Below the pieces are notes generated by a model, which worked only from the letters and a program-made list of their open reading frames with translations, searched no databases and was not told where the DNA came from. Position numbers and translations under genes: made by a program. DNA of 13,864 nucleotides from contig VGDN01000009.1 of assembly GCA_016869695.1 (NCBI GenBank), forward strand, positions 1-13,864, read 5' to 3'. Source of the DNA: Alphaproteobacteria bacterium. GTDB lineage: Bacteria; Pseudomonadota; Alphaproteobacteria; Rickettsiales; UBA1997. Below are positions 7,602-13,864 of the stretch, in pieces (positions within the stretch are counted from its first letter, which is position 1; each line of letters begins with the position of its first letter).

Positions 7602-8489
7602 TTATAAGAGCGAGAGTAAAGCCATGCGGATGTATACAGCATAGTTGGCTTGCGCGAAATATTTAACCTGCGGCAAGAAATCCACCCTCTCATCAATCTC
7701 GTTAGTACGCGGCAGTGGGTGCATTAACACCAAATCCTTCTTGGCACTAGCAAGAACATTTTCATCGATTCGGTAAAGATTTTTTACGCGCTCATATTCA
7801 GCCTTATCATTAAAGCGTTCTTGTTGGACACGAGTTACGTAAAGAATATCGAGATCCTTAATTGTCGATTGTAGGTCATCCGTTGCAACAAACTCACCTG
7901 TGAGCTTCTCTTCCAAAACAAGAGAGGGGTGGGATATCAGGGTAAAATGATTATTTTTGTAACGCGTCATCAGCGACAACATCGAATGAACAGCGCGCCC
8001 ATGTTTTAGATCACCGACAACACCAATCCTTAGATTATCTAACCTGCCCTTCTCGCAGAAAATTGTGTAAAGATCGACCAATGATTGTGTTGGATGCTGA
8101 TTTGCGCCGTCTCCCGCATTAATCACAGGAACAGTTGCGTATTCCGCTAGCTTCGCAACCGAACCCGACTCGGGATGACGCATCACAATCACATCGGCAT
8201 AGTTACTAACAACTCGCCCCATATCCGACAAACTCTCTCCTTTTTTTGCTGAAGAAGTTTCGCCATTTTCAAGAGTGATGACCTGACCACCAAGCCTTAG
8301 CATTGCTGACTCAAACGACATTCTTGTTCGAGTGCTTGGTTCAAAAAATAACGTAGCGGCGATCTTGTTTCGGCAACTAAAATCAGATCCGCTCAATCGA
8401 TATTTCTCAGCAAGTTCGGTAAGTAATAAAATGTCCTCCTCTTTGATTTGGTTAGAATCAAGAAGGTGAGAGAATGATAGTTTGGACAC
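7602..8489 (-). CDS. pyrB: aspartate carbamoyltransferase catalytic chain
   Basis: Transfers the carbamoyl group of carbamoyl phosphate to aspartate, the committed step of pyrimidine synthesis; cytoplasmic. The 295 residues are slightly shorter than the usual 305-310 but contain all key motifs. These are the carbamoyl-phosphate loop FFEPSTRTRMSFE (48-60, S52-T-R-T-R), the partner-subunit loop SSAKKGES around 79-86, HPTQ (132-135) and HPLPR (257-261). The start is GTG: no in-frame ATG occurs before residue 57, and the GTG start fits the family N-terminus. No Shine-Dalgarno motif is present. A 38-codon small open frame ends 3 bases before this GTG. No pyrI regulatory-chain or pyrC gene lies next to it. 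The downstream neighbour glnA is 461 bases away, so a separate transcript is likely. Confidence 0.97.
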   Translation of the reverse strand: MSKLSFSHLLDSNQIKEEDILLLTELAEKYRLSGSDFSCRNKIAATLFFEPSTRTRMSFESAMLRLGGQVITLENGETSSAKKGESLSDMGRVVSNYADVIVMRHPESGSVAKLAEYATVPVINAGDGANQHPTQSLVDLYTIFCEKGRLDNLRIGVVGDLKHGRAVHSMLSLMTRYKNNHFTLISHPSLVLEEKLTGEFVATDDLQSTIKDLDILYVTRVQQERFNDKAEYERVKNLYRIDENVLASAKKDLVLMHPLPRTNEIDERVDFLPQVKYFAQANYAVYIRMALLSLL

Positions 8490-8492
8490 GGT

Positions 8493-8609
8493 TTAGAGAG
8501 TGACAGCTAGCACTGCTTTTGCGCTTTTGCTTTTGGTTAAAATCAGATCGGTGGTTTTTTTAAAACCACTTGCCCGGAGATGATTACCGTCAATTTCTGA
8601 TTTTTTCAT
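8493..8609 (-). CDS. possible 38-residue small protein or leader peptide before pyrB
   Basis: An ATG-started open frame of 38 codons (MKKSEIDGNHLRASGFKK at the start, ending SAKAVLAVTL) stops 3 bases before the pyrB GTG. It is basic and has no membrane segment. Within it, a perfect 8-base-pair hairpin (8551-8569, GTGGTTTT/AAAACCAC with a 3-base loop) could form in the mRNA. The position recalls the enteric pyrBI leader, but neither the U-rich pause site nor a terminator U-run after the hairpin is present. No Shine-Dalgarno motif precedes it, and the frame stays open further upstream without an ATG. It may be translated and coupled to pyrB, or it may be chance. I do not recognise the sequence. 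Confidence 0.3.
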   Translation of the reverse strand: MKKSEIDGNHLRASGFKKTTDLILTKSKSAKAVLAVTL

Positions 8610-8737
8610 AGTTAAAATTTGTACAGTTAGGTTAGAATAAAAGTTGCCAAAACTCGATCTGCGCAAGGCCTCATAACCCCTATAAAAGCGGGATTACCTA
8701 TTAACCACAACATCAAAATCAACAAACATTGTGGCAC

Positions 8738-11700
8738 CTAGGACACCAACCAACTAAGTCGATTCTTCGCCCATATTCTAAAGCGATCGATATAGCTAAA
8801 CACCGCTGGTACCACAACCAAAGTTAAGATCGTGGAAGAGATTAATCCGCCAATGATCGCTACACCCATCGCCGTCCTTTGTGGGCCGGTCTCGCTCACG
8901 CCGATTGCCACCGGCAAAGTGCCAAAGATCAAAGCGAAAGATGTCATCAAAATCGGACGCAGACGCATCTTCCCGGCCTCAATCAAAGCCTCGCTGCGCG
9001 ACTTGCCTTGCTCGATTAGATGATTGGTGAAGTCGATTAAGAGAATCGAGTTTTTGCCAGAAATTGAGATCAACATAAAAATCCCCAGCATCGCAAAAAT
9101 ATTCACCGACTCATGACATATGAAAAGCGAATAAGACGCACCACACAAGGCGAGAGGAAGTGCCAACAAAATCGTGAAGGGGATTATGAAGGATTCGTAA
9201 AGACTCGTCAAAATAAGATAAATGAATAGAATCGCGGCGAAAATCGCTGTCAACATCGAGCTTTGCATGTCCTGCATATTTTCCGAATCGCCAACAAAAA
9301 TGTAGCGAATGTCGCTTGGCATCGTGATTTCACTGGTTCCACGAAACTTCGCTTCCACATCGCTCATCACATCGCCGAGTCCCGCACCACTATTCATGCT
9401 GGCGTTAAGCTGAATGTAACGACCACGATCCATCCTCGTGATTACTGCACTCTCCAGCCCTTCCTGTGGCTGCGCTACATCAGAAAGTTTGATCATGCGT
9501 TGGTTGATATTTGGTATGTAAGTCTTACCAAAATTCTCGCGGAGGTGGCGCTGCTCTGGCTTCAGACGCAGGCGCACATCATATTCCAAATCATTTTGAC
9601 GCAGCTTGGTCGGCGTGTAACCTTCGACATAACCGCGCAACTCATCACCAAGAACCTGTGGATTTACACCATATTTTTCCGCCGCCTCATCCTTCACGCG
9701 CACTCGGAATTCGTTGCGTGTCGCCTTGTTGCTGATGTCGACATCTTTAAGTCGCGAATCTTTTTTTAGCTCCGCAAGAACCTTGGCGGCATAGTCGTTA
9801 AGAGCATTCTGATTAGTTGAAATCAACAACAGATTGAAAGGCTGACCGTACGAAACGCCAGAAGGGTCGTAATCTTTTATGATCGGATTGGCGTAAGCGA
9901 AATCTTTAAGCTGCGTACGTAGCTTATCTTTAAAGGCGGTAGTAGTGATTTTTCTGATCTCTCCTGGCTTGAGTTTGATATAAATCTCTCCGCGATTTGA
10001 TTGCGATGATCCACTTCCAGATGTGCTAGCAGAGAGTTCCACCTCCGGATTGGCGCGGATGATTTGCTCGATGGCAAGCATGGCTTTTGTTGTTGTGTCC
10101 AAGCTCATATCAGCAGATAGCTCAAGCGTTATCGACAGCTCCCCGTTGTTGTTGTCAGCTAAAAAAGTTTTAGGAACGAACTTAAAGGTGATGATGCTTA
10201 AGACCAGAAACGCAAGGGTTGCGAGCAGAATCTTTTTTGGATTAGCTATCGAAAAGCGGATGATTTTTTCATACTTCACTTCCAAAAATCTTTGAAATTC
10301 GTCGAATTTCTTTAACAGTTTTGATTGGTTTAAGTGATGCGATCTTTTTCCCGACAGATAGGCACAAAGCATTGGAATGATTGAGATGGCAACGAACAGG
10401 CTGATCAGCATCGCGAAAGAAATCGTTAGCCCAAACTGCTTTAGATACTGACCAACAATCCCGCCCATAAAGGAGAGCGGTGTGAAGACCGAGATCACCA
10501 CCGCACTAATCGCCACCACCGCCATCATAATCTCTTTTGATGCCGCCACAGCCGCTTCTTTTGGTGCGATGCCGTGATCGATTTTGCGATAAATATTTTC
10601 AACGACGACGATCGCGTCATCAACTAACAAACCAACCGCTAAGCTTAGAGCGAGTAACGAAATCACGTTGATCGAAAAACCAGCAACATAGAGCAAGATG
10701 AAAGATCCGATAAGTGAAATCGGCAGCGAGATCGTGGTAATCAGGGTCGCGCGCGAGTTGGCGAGGAAGAAAAAAACCGTCAAAACAGTTAGGATGATCG
10801 CGATGGTAATCGTCTTGTAGATGTCTTTGATGTTGTTGAGGATGTATTTGCTGGCGTCTTTGAAGATCATGATCTCAGGCTTGCCATCCACGCTCGAAAA
10901 ACTGCCCTCCATCTTTTTGATCTGCGCCTTCACGCCATCCACCACCTTGATGATATTCGCGTCGGATTGGCGATAAACGTTGATGAATAGCGACTTCTTA
11001 CCATTTATGAAAGCACGCGACTTTTCATCTGTAAGTGTGTCAACAACTTCGCCGAGATCCGAGATCCTTGTTGGCACTTCATTCCCATAAAAACTTATGA
11101 TAGTGTTTTTGATTTGATCGATGTCGTTAAACTCGCTGGCGCTGCGGAAAATCTGCTCGCGCTCGCCTTCATTCATCCTGCCAATCGAAACATTTTTTCC
11201 GGATTTAGCGAGTTGGACGCTTGCTTGCGACAGCGAAATCTGGCGATCGATGAGCTTTTTCTGATCGAGTAAAACATGAATCTCGCGCTTTCTTGCGCCA
11301 AGAATCTCCACCATCCCAACATTCTGCACCTGCTCTACTCTAGGACGAATGTAACTATCGGCCAAGTCAAAAAGCTGCGCTTCCGAAAGATTGGCGGTAA
11401 GCGCAAAAGTTATGACTGGCTGATCGGAGGGATCGATCCGCCGAATCACCGGCTCCTCTATATCGTCAGGAAGGACACCGCGCACTTGGTTGATCTTGTC
11501 GCGAATCTGTTGCTCAGCATATTTAATATCCACTCCCGAGAAGAGCGTAACGATGATTTGGCTAGTGTCCTTCAGGCTGCGTGATGAGAGGCGCTTGATG
11601 CCGGAAACTGTAGAAATCCTATCCTCAATCGGCTTGGAAACTAGCATCTCGATCTCGGCTGGCGACGCGCCTTTGTAGGTTGTGGAAATGAAGATGATTG

Positions 11701-11827
11701 GGATGTTAATATCGGGAAAAAGATCGACAGCGATGTTGCGAAAGCAGATCAAGCCTGTGGCGATGATGGTTAACATCACACTGGTGATGAAGACGGGACG
11801 TTTGATTGAGAGTTCAATTATGTTCAT
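8738..11827 (-). CDS. RND-family multidrug/solute efflux pump inner-membrane subunit (AcrB/MexB-like)
   Basis: A proton-driven exporter of the HAE1 type, acting as an inner-membrane trimer that hands substrate to an adaptor and a TolC-like channel. The 1029 residues are full length. Seen: the typical start MNIIELSIKRPVF, a first membrane helix at about 12-30, a periplasmic porter domain, and helices from about 337 onward. The proton-relay pair Asp403-Asp404 lies in GLLVDDAIVVVENIYR. A second porter half follows at about 560-870, and relay Lys925 lies in the C-terminal helices (SGKNSILLIDF). The last helices include GTLPVAIGVSETGPQRTAMGVAIIGG. The substrate cannot be read from sequence. No adaptor (AcrA-like) or TolC gene is next to it. 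A strong terminator ends five bases before the ATG, so expression must come from read-through or from a very close start. GC content appears higher here than in the carAB region by eye. Confidence 0.96.
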   Translation of the reverse strand: MNIIELSIKRPVFITSVMLTIIATGLICFRNIAVDLFPDINIPIIFISTTYKGASPAEIEMLVSKPIEDRISTVSGIKRLSSRSLKDTSQIIVTLFSGVDIKYAEQQIRDKINQVRGVLPDDIEEPVIRRIDPSDQPVITFALTANLSEAQLFDLADSYIRPRVEQVQNVGMVEILGARKREIHVLLDQKKLIDRQISLSQASVQLAKSGKNVSIGRMNEGEREQIFRSASEFNDIDQIKNTIISFYGNEVPTRISDLGEVVDTLTDEKSRAFINGKKSLFINVYRQSDANIIKVVDGVKAQIKKMEGSFSSVDGKPEIMIFKDASKYILNNIKDIYKTITIAIILTVLTVFFFLANSRATLITTISLPISLIGSFILLYVAGFSINVISLLALSLAVGLLVDDAIVVVENIYRKIDHGIAPKEAAVAASKEIMMAVVAISAVVISVFTPLSFMGGIVGQYLKQFGLTISFAMLISLFVAISIIPMLCAYLSGKRSHHLNQSKLLKKFDEFQRFLEVKYEKIIRFSIANPKKILLATLAFLVLSIITFKFVPKTFLADNNNGELSITLELSADMSLDTTTKAMLAIEQIIRANPEVELSASTSGSGSSQSNRGEIYIKLKPGEIRKITTTAFKDKLRTQLKDFAYANPIIKDYDPSGVSYGQPFNLLLISTNQNALNDYAAKVLAELKKDSRLKDVDISNKATRNEFRVRVKDEAAEKYGVNPQVLGDELRGYVEGYTPTKLRQNDLEYDVRLRLKPEQRHLRENFGKTYIPNINQRMIKLSDVAQPQEGLESAVITRMDRGRYIQLNASMNSGAGLGDVMSDVEAKFRGTSEITMPSDIRYIFVGDSENMQDMQSSMLTAIFAAILFIYLILTSLYESFIIPFTILLALPLALCGASYSLFICHESVNIFAMLGIFMLISISGKNSILLIDFTNHLIEQGKSRSEALIEAGKMRLRPILMTSFALIFGTLPVAIGVSETGPQRTAMGVAIIGGLISSTILTLVVVPAVFSYIDRFRIWAKNRLSWLVS

Positions 11828-11832
11828 ATCTT

Positions 11833-11862
11833 AAAAAAGATTCCTGCCACGGGGCAAGAATC
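11833..11862 (-). terminator. intrinsic terminator after lapA, directly before the RND gene
   Basis: On the minus strand GATTCTTGCC (11862-11853) pairs with GGCAGGAATC (11848-11839) around a 4-base loop. This gives ten pairs with one G-U. A run of six T (11838-11833) follows at once. It has the full form of a Rho-independent terminator, and on the plus strand there is no U-run, so it acts on leftward transcripts only. It begins 45 bases after the lapA stop, and its T-run ends five bases before the RND ATG at 11827. Confidence 0.88.
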
Positions 11863-11907
11863 ATCTTGGTTCGAATCAGCTTGGCTCTAGGCTTCTTGCT
11901 TAAACTA

Positions 11908-12198
11908 CTAGTTAGACTTCATCTGTTTTTCGAGTTTTTTGATTTTGTAAGAGTCAGATATTTTGCGGAAAAAATTCTGAATCAGACTCGGCGAACAAGC
12001 CAAAATCCCTAAAGCTAAACCGACCACAAAGGACATGATGATCACCACAAAAACTCTAGTCTGAACCTCAAACGGCAGCGGATGTAGATTAATCAAAATC
12101 CCCCCTCGGTTGTTCACCAAAAAAATCACCAGACAAGTTAGAAGTAGGATAAGAATGATGCCACGAATAATGCGGAAGACAGAGTTGAGGAGTTTCAT
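11908..12198 (-). CDS. lapA: LapA/DUF1049-domain small inner-membrane protein
   Basis: A 96-residue protein with two predicted membrane helices (about residues 9-29 and 47-67). The loop between them, with NNRGGILINLHPLPFEV, matches the LapA (lipopolysaccharide assembly protein A, DUF1049) pattern of a V/I-x-x-N region followed by beta-type periplasmic residues. The C-terminal 25 residues are basic and helical (KISDSYKIKKLEKQ), a likely short cytoplasmic coil. In gammaproteobacteria LapA works with LapB to regulate LPS synthesis through LpxC and FtsH. Here there is no lapB next to it, so the role is inferred only from the family. It starts 38 bases after dxr and is followed by a strong terminator, making it the likely last gene of the cdsA-rbfA-dxr transcript. 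No Shine-Dalgarno motif is seen. Confidence 0.7.
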   Translation of the reverse strand: MKLLNSVFRIIRGIILILLLTCLVIFLVNNRGGILINLHPLPFEVQTRVFVVIIMSFVVGLALGILACSPSLIQNFFRKISDSYKIKKLEKQMKSN

Positions 12199-12236
12199 AG
12201 GATTTTAGATTCTTGCCAAGTCCCACTTTGGGAGTT

Positions 12237-13391
12237 TTAGGGGGATAAATTTTTGATTTGACACGCCACCCCCCTTGCGAGGCGGTCAAGCTCCAGAACC
12301 TCTTCAACCGAACTTAATTTTTGCCAAGGAAGCCTGTCTAAAGTTTTGACAGTGATGTAAGTGATTTGGTCGAAGGAAATCTCACCGCGTAGAAATTTTT
12401 CCACTGCGATTTCATTTGCCGCATTAAGCACGGTTGGCAATGATCCATCCGCTTCCAAAGCCTCGCGGCAAATCTTTACTGCCGGAAATTTCTTTTCATC
12501 AACCACAAAAAAATCTAGTTTGCCGAGCTTGGCGAGATCAAGTTTCGGATGTTTGATCTCCATCCTCTTCGGAAAAGCTAGTGCGTAAGAAATTGGTACC
12601 TTCATATCTGGCCTGCTTAGCATCGCTAGAGTTGAGCCATCCTTATAATCAACCAAGCCATGCACAATCGACTGTGGATGCACAAGAATTTTAATCTGCT
12701 CTTTCTTTACCGGAAAAAGATGGAAGGCTTCAATCATCTCCAAGCCCTTATTCATCATGGTCGCCGAGTCGATCGAAACCTTTGCACCCATCTGCCAGTT
12801 TGGATGTTTTAAGGCTTCCGCCACCGAAATTTCTTTTGGATCTTTTTTTGAGTTGAAAAAAGGACCGCCTGAGGCTGTAAGGGTGATTGCTTCAATCAAA
12901 GCAAGATTCTGCTGCTCAAAAATCTGAAAAATGGCGTTATGCTCGGAATCAACGGGAAGAATTTTTGCGCCAGATTTGTGCGCCGCCGCCAGCAAGAACT
13001 CACCGGCACAAACGAGAGATTCTTTATTCGCCAAAGCCACATCTAATCCTGCTTCAAGAGCTGCAAGAGTCGGTAACATTCCTGCCGCGCCAACAATCGC
13101 CGAGATCACTAAGTCGCACTTCATCTTCGCCACTTCCAGCACCGCTTCTCGCCCAGACATCACTCGGCATTTTTTTAAATCTTTTAATGACGACTTAAGT
13201 TCTGGAAAATAACTCTCATCTTCGATCACAACACAGGAAGGCTTGAGCAACAAGGCTTGAGATACTAATGTTTTTACATCACTCCTCGCAACCAGCGCCA
13301 CAACAGAAAATTCTTCTGGATTATTTTTGATGATTTCGACGGCGTTTTTTCCAATCGATCCGGTTGATCCGAGGATGATTAGTTTCTTCAC
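12237..13391 (-). CDS. dxr: 1-deoxy-D-xylulose-5-phosphate reductoisomerase
   Basis: Converts DXP to 2-C-methyl-erythritol 4-phosphate with NADPH and a divalent metal, the second step of the non-mevalonate isoprenoid pathway; cytoplasmic. The 384 residues carry the NADPH loop GSTGSIG (8-14), the metal ligands Asp148, Glu150 (VDSEHNAIFQ) and Glu218 (NKGLEMIEAF), the substrate-binding TASGGPF (172-178) and the HPNWQMG flexible loop (196-202). The start codon is GTG at 13391, overlapping the rbfA stop as GTGA, so translation is probably coupled to rbfA. It lies downstream of cdsA, the common alphaproteobacterial neighbour, with rbfA in between. lapA follows after 38 bases, a gap containing only a small 5-pair hairpin (12221-12233) without a U-run. 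The presence of this gene shows use of the MEP pathway. Confidence 0.97.
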   Translation of the reverse strand: MKKLIILGSTGSIGKNAVEIIKNNPEEFSVVALVARSDVKTLVSQALLLKPSCVVIEDESYFPELKSSLKDLKKCRVMSGREAVLEVAKMKCDLVISAIVGAAGMLPTLAALEAGLDVALANKESLVCAGEFLLAAAHKSGAKILPVDSEHNAIFQIFEQQNLALIEAITLTASGGPFFNSKKDPKEISVAEALKHPNWQMGAKVSIDSATMMNKGLEMIEAFHLFPVKKEQIKILVHPQSIVHGLVDYKDGSTLAMLSRPDMKVPISYALAFPKRMEIKHPKLDLAKLGKLDFFVVDEKKFPAVKICREALEADGSLPTVLNAANEIAVEKFLRGEISFDQITYITVKTLDRLPWQKLSSVEEVLELDRLARGVACQIKNLSP

Positions 13392-13744
13392 GGCTTGTAT
13401 CGGTTACCCTCTTTAGTAATCAGAGCTTCAAGATTACCCGCCCTCTCCTCGGTTTTATCAAGCACAAACACAATCTCCGGCATCACCCGTAAAGTAACTT
13501 TTTTGGCAAGTTGGTAACGAAGATGTGGCGTCGCTTCGTTTAGTTTTTTTGTGATCTCCTCATGCATTTTTTCGTTACCAAAAATATCGATGAAGATTTT
13601 TGCGTTTTTGGCATCGGGACTAACATCAACCTCTAGCACTGTAATCAAACTGCCCGACTCAGTTGAGATGTCTTCACGTAAAAAAATCTCTGCCATCACG
13701 CGCTTGATATTTTCACCGATTTGGAGCTGACGTTGCGATTTCAT
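13388..13744 (-). CDS. rbfA: 30S ribosome-binding factor A
   Basis: RbfA binds immature 30S subunits and helps 16S rRNA 5'-end maturation, with a known role at low temperature. The 118 residues form a single KH-like domain. Seen: the N-terminal helix Q-L-Q-I-G-E-N-I-K-R-V-M-A-E-I, the first strands ITVLEVDVSPDAKNAKIFIDIFG (family pattern VSPDLRxAxVYVS), L-R-Y-Q-L-A-K-K-V-T-L-R-V-M-P-E-I (family pattern LRxxLxxxxxLRxxPxLxF), and a C-terminal FVLDKTEERAGNLEALI. The ATG overlaps the cdsA stop by one base (TAATG) and the TGA overlaps the dxr GTG. Its place between cdsA and dxr is unusual, as rbfA more often follows infB. No Shine-Dalgarno motif is visible, so coupling from cdsA is likely. Confidence 0.95.
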   Translation of the reverse strand: MKSQRQLQIGENIKRVMAEIFLREDISTESGSLITVLEVDVSPDAKNAKIFIDIFGNEKMHEEITKKLNEATPHLRYQLAKKVTLRVMPEIVFVLDKTEERAGNLEALITKEGNRYKP

Positions 13745-13864
13745 TAGAATCCGAATCGGGCAGGAAAAGCTGTGATCAAAAATAAAACCACTGGCGCAAC
13801 AAGCATCATGCCATCTAGACGATCAAGCACCCCACCATGTCCCGGTATCAAAGTGCCGCTGTCC
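13744..13864 (-). CDS. cdsA: phosphatidate cytidylyltransferase, C-terminal end (cut by window edge)
   Basis: The last 39 codons of a gene entering from the right edge. They read DSGTLIPGHGGVLDRLDG, then a hydrophobic helix, then PARFGF and TAA. PGHGG(V)xDRxDG is the C-terminal half of the CDP-diacylglycerol synthase signature, including the catalytic His and Asp region. The enzyme makes CDP-diacylglycerol from phosphatidate and CTP at the inner membrane. The family call is firm despite the short piece. The stop overlaps the rbfA ATG by one base (TAATG), which places it first of the visible genes of the cdsA-rbfA-dxr-lapA transcript. Confidence 0.93.
   Translation of the reverse strand, partial: DSGTLIPGHGGVLDRLDGMMLVAPVVLFLITAFPARFGF

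Noticed and set aside
9263..9769. A 168-codon plus-strand frame within the RND gene.
   Set aside because: It is antisense to a well-conserved pump gene, resembles no protein I know, and is a by-product of the codon bias of the real gene.
11868..11877. GGTTCGAATC, which looks like a tRNA T-loop.
   Set aside because: The flanking bases do not form a T-stem, and no acceptor, anticodon arm or D-arm can be found at tRNA distance.

Overview
All recognisable genes lie on the minus strand. Reading in the direction of transcription (right to left), the order is cdsA (3' end only), rbfA, dxr, lapA-like, an RND efflux pump gene, pyrB, glnA, carA, carB, a prepilin-like gene and tatC (5' end only). The proteins are alphaproteobacterial in style: a type I glutamine synthetase, an HAE1-type RND pump, and a small prepilin-like protein with a YxxLPGD segment. 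The DNA is AT-rich, and spacers carry palindromic elements resembling those of Rickettsiales and related host-associated alphaproteobacteria. I infer an alphaproteobacterium, possibly Rickettsiales- or Holosporales-like, but no marker in the window fixes the genus.

Right block (about 11.8-13.9 kb): cdsA, rbfA and dxr are packed with 1-4 base overlaps and probably form one transcript with lapA. The transcript ends at a strong intrinsic terminator (11833-11862), which sits only five bases before the RND start codon. CdsA makes CDP-diacylglycerol, Dxr makes the isoprenoid precursor MEP, RbfA matures the 30S ribosome, and LapA is a small inner-membrane protein.

Middle block (about 4.3-8.5 kb): pyrB, glnA and carA-carB encode a metabolic line. 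GlnA makes glutamine, CarAB turns glutamine and bicarbonate into carbamoyl phosphate, and PyrB joins that to aspartate for pyrimidines. Unlike the tight joins elsewhere, these genes are separated by 240-460 base spacers. The pyrB-glnA spacer holds a foldback element of about 140 bases and a start-less open frame. The glnA-carA spacer holds a nested 87-base palindrome.

Left block (1-1.04 kb): carB runs into a prepilin-like gene and then tatC through two ATGA stop/start overlaps. This ties a pyrimidine/arginine enzyme to two membrane or export proteins in one apparent operon. No RNA gene, CRISPR array, transposase gene or defence system was found. The most unusual items are the foldback and palindromic elements, the EF-hand-bearing prepilin-like protein, the terminator abutting the RND gene, and the general absence of Shine-Dalgarno motifs.
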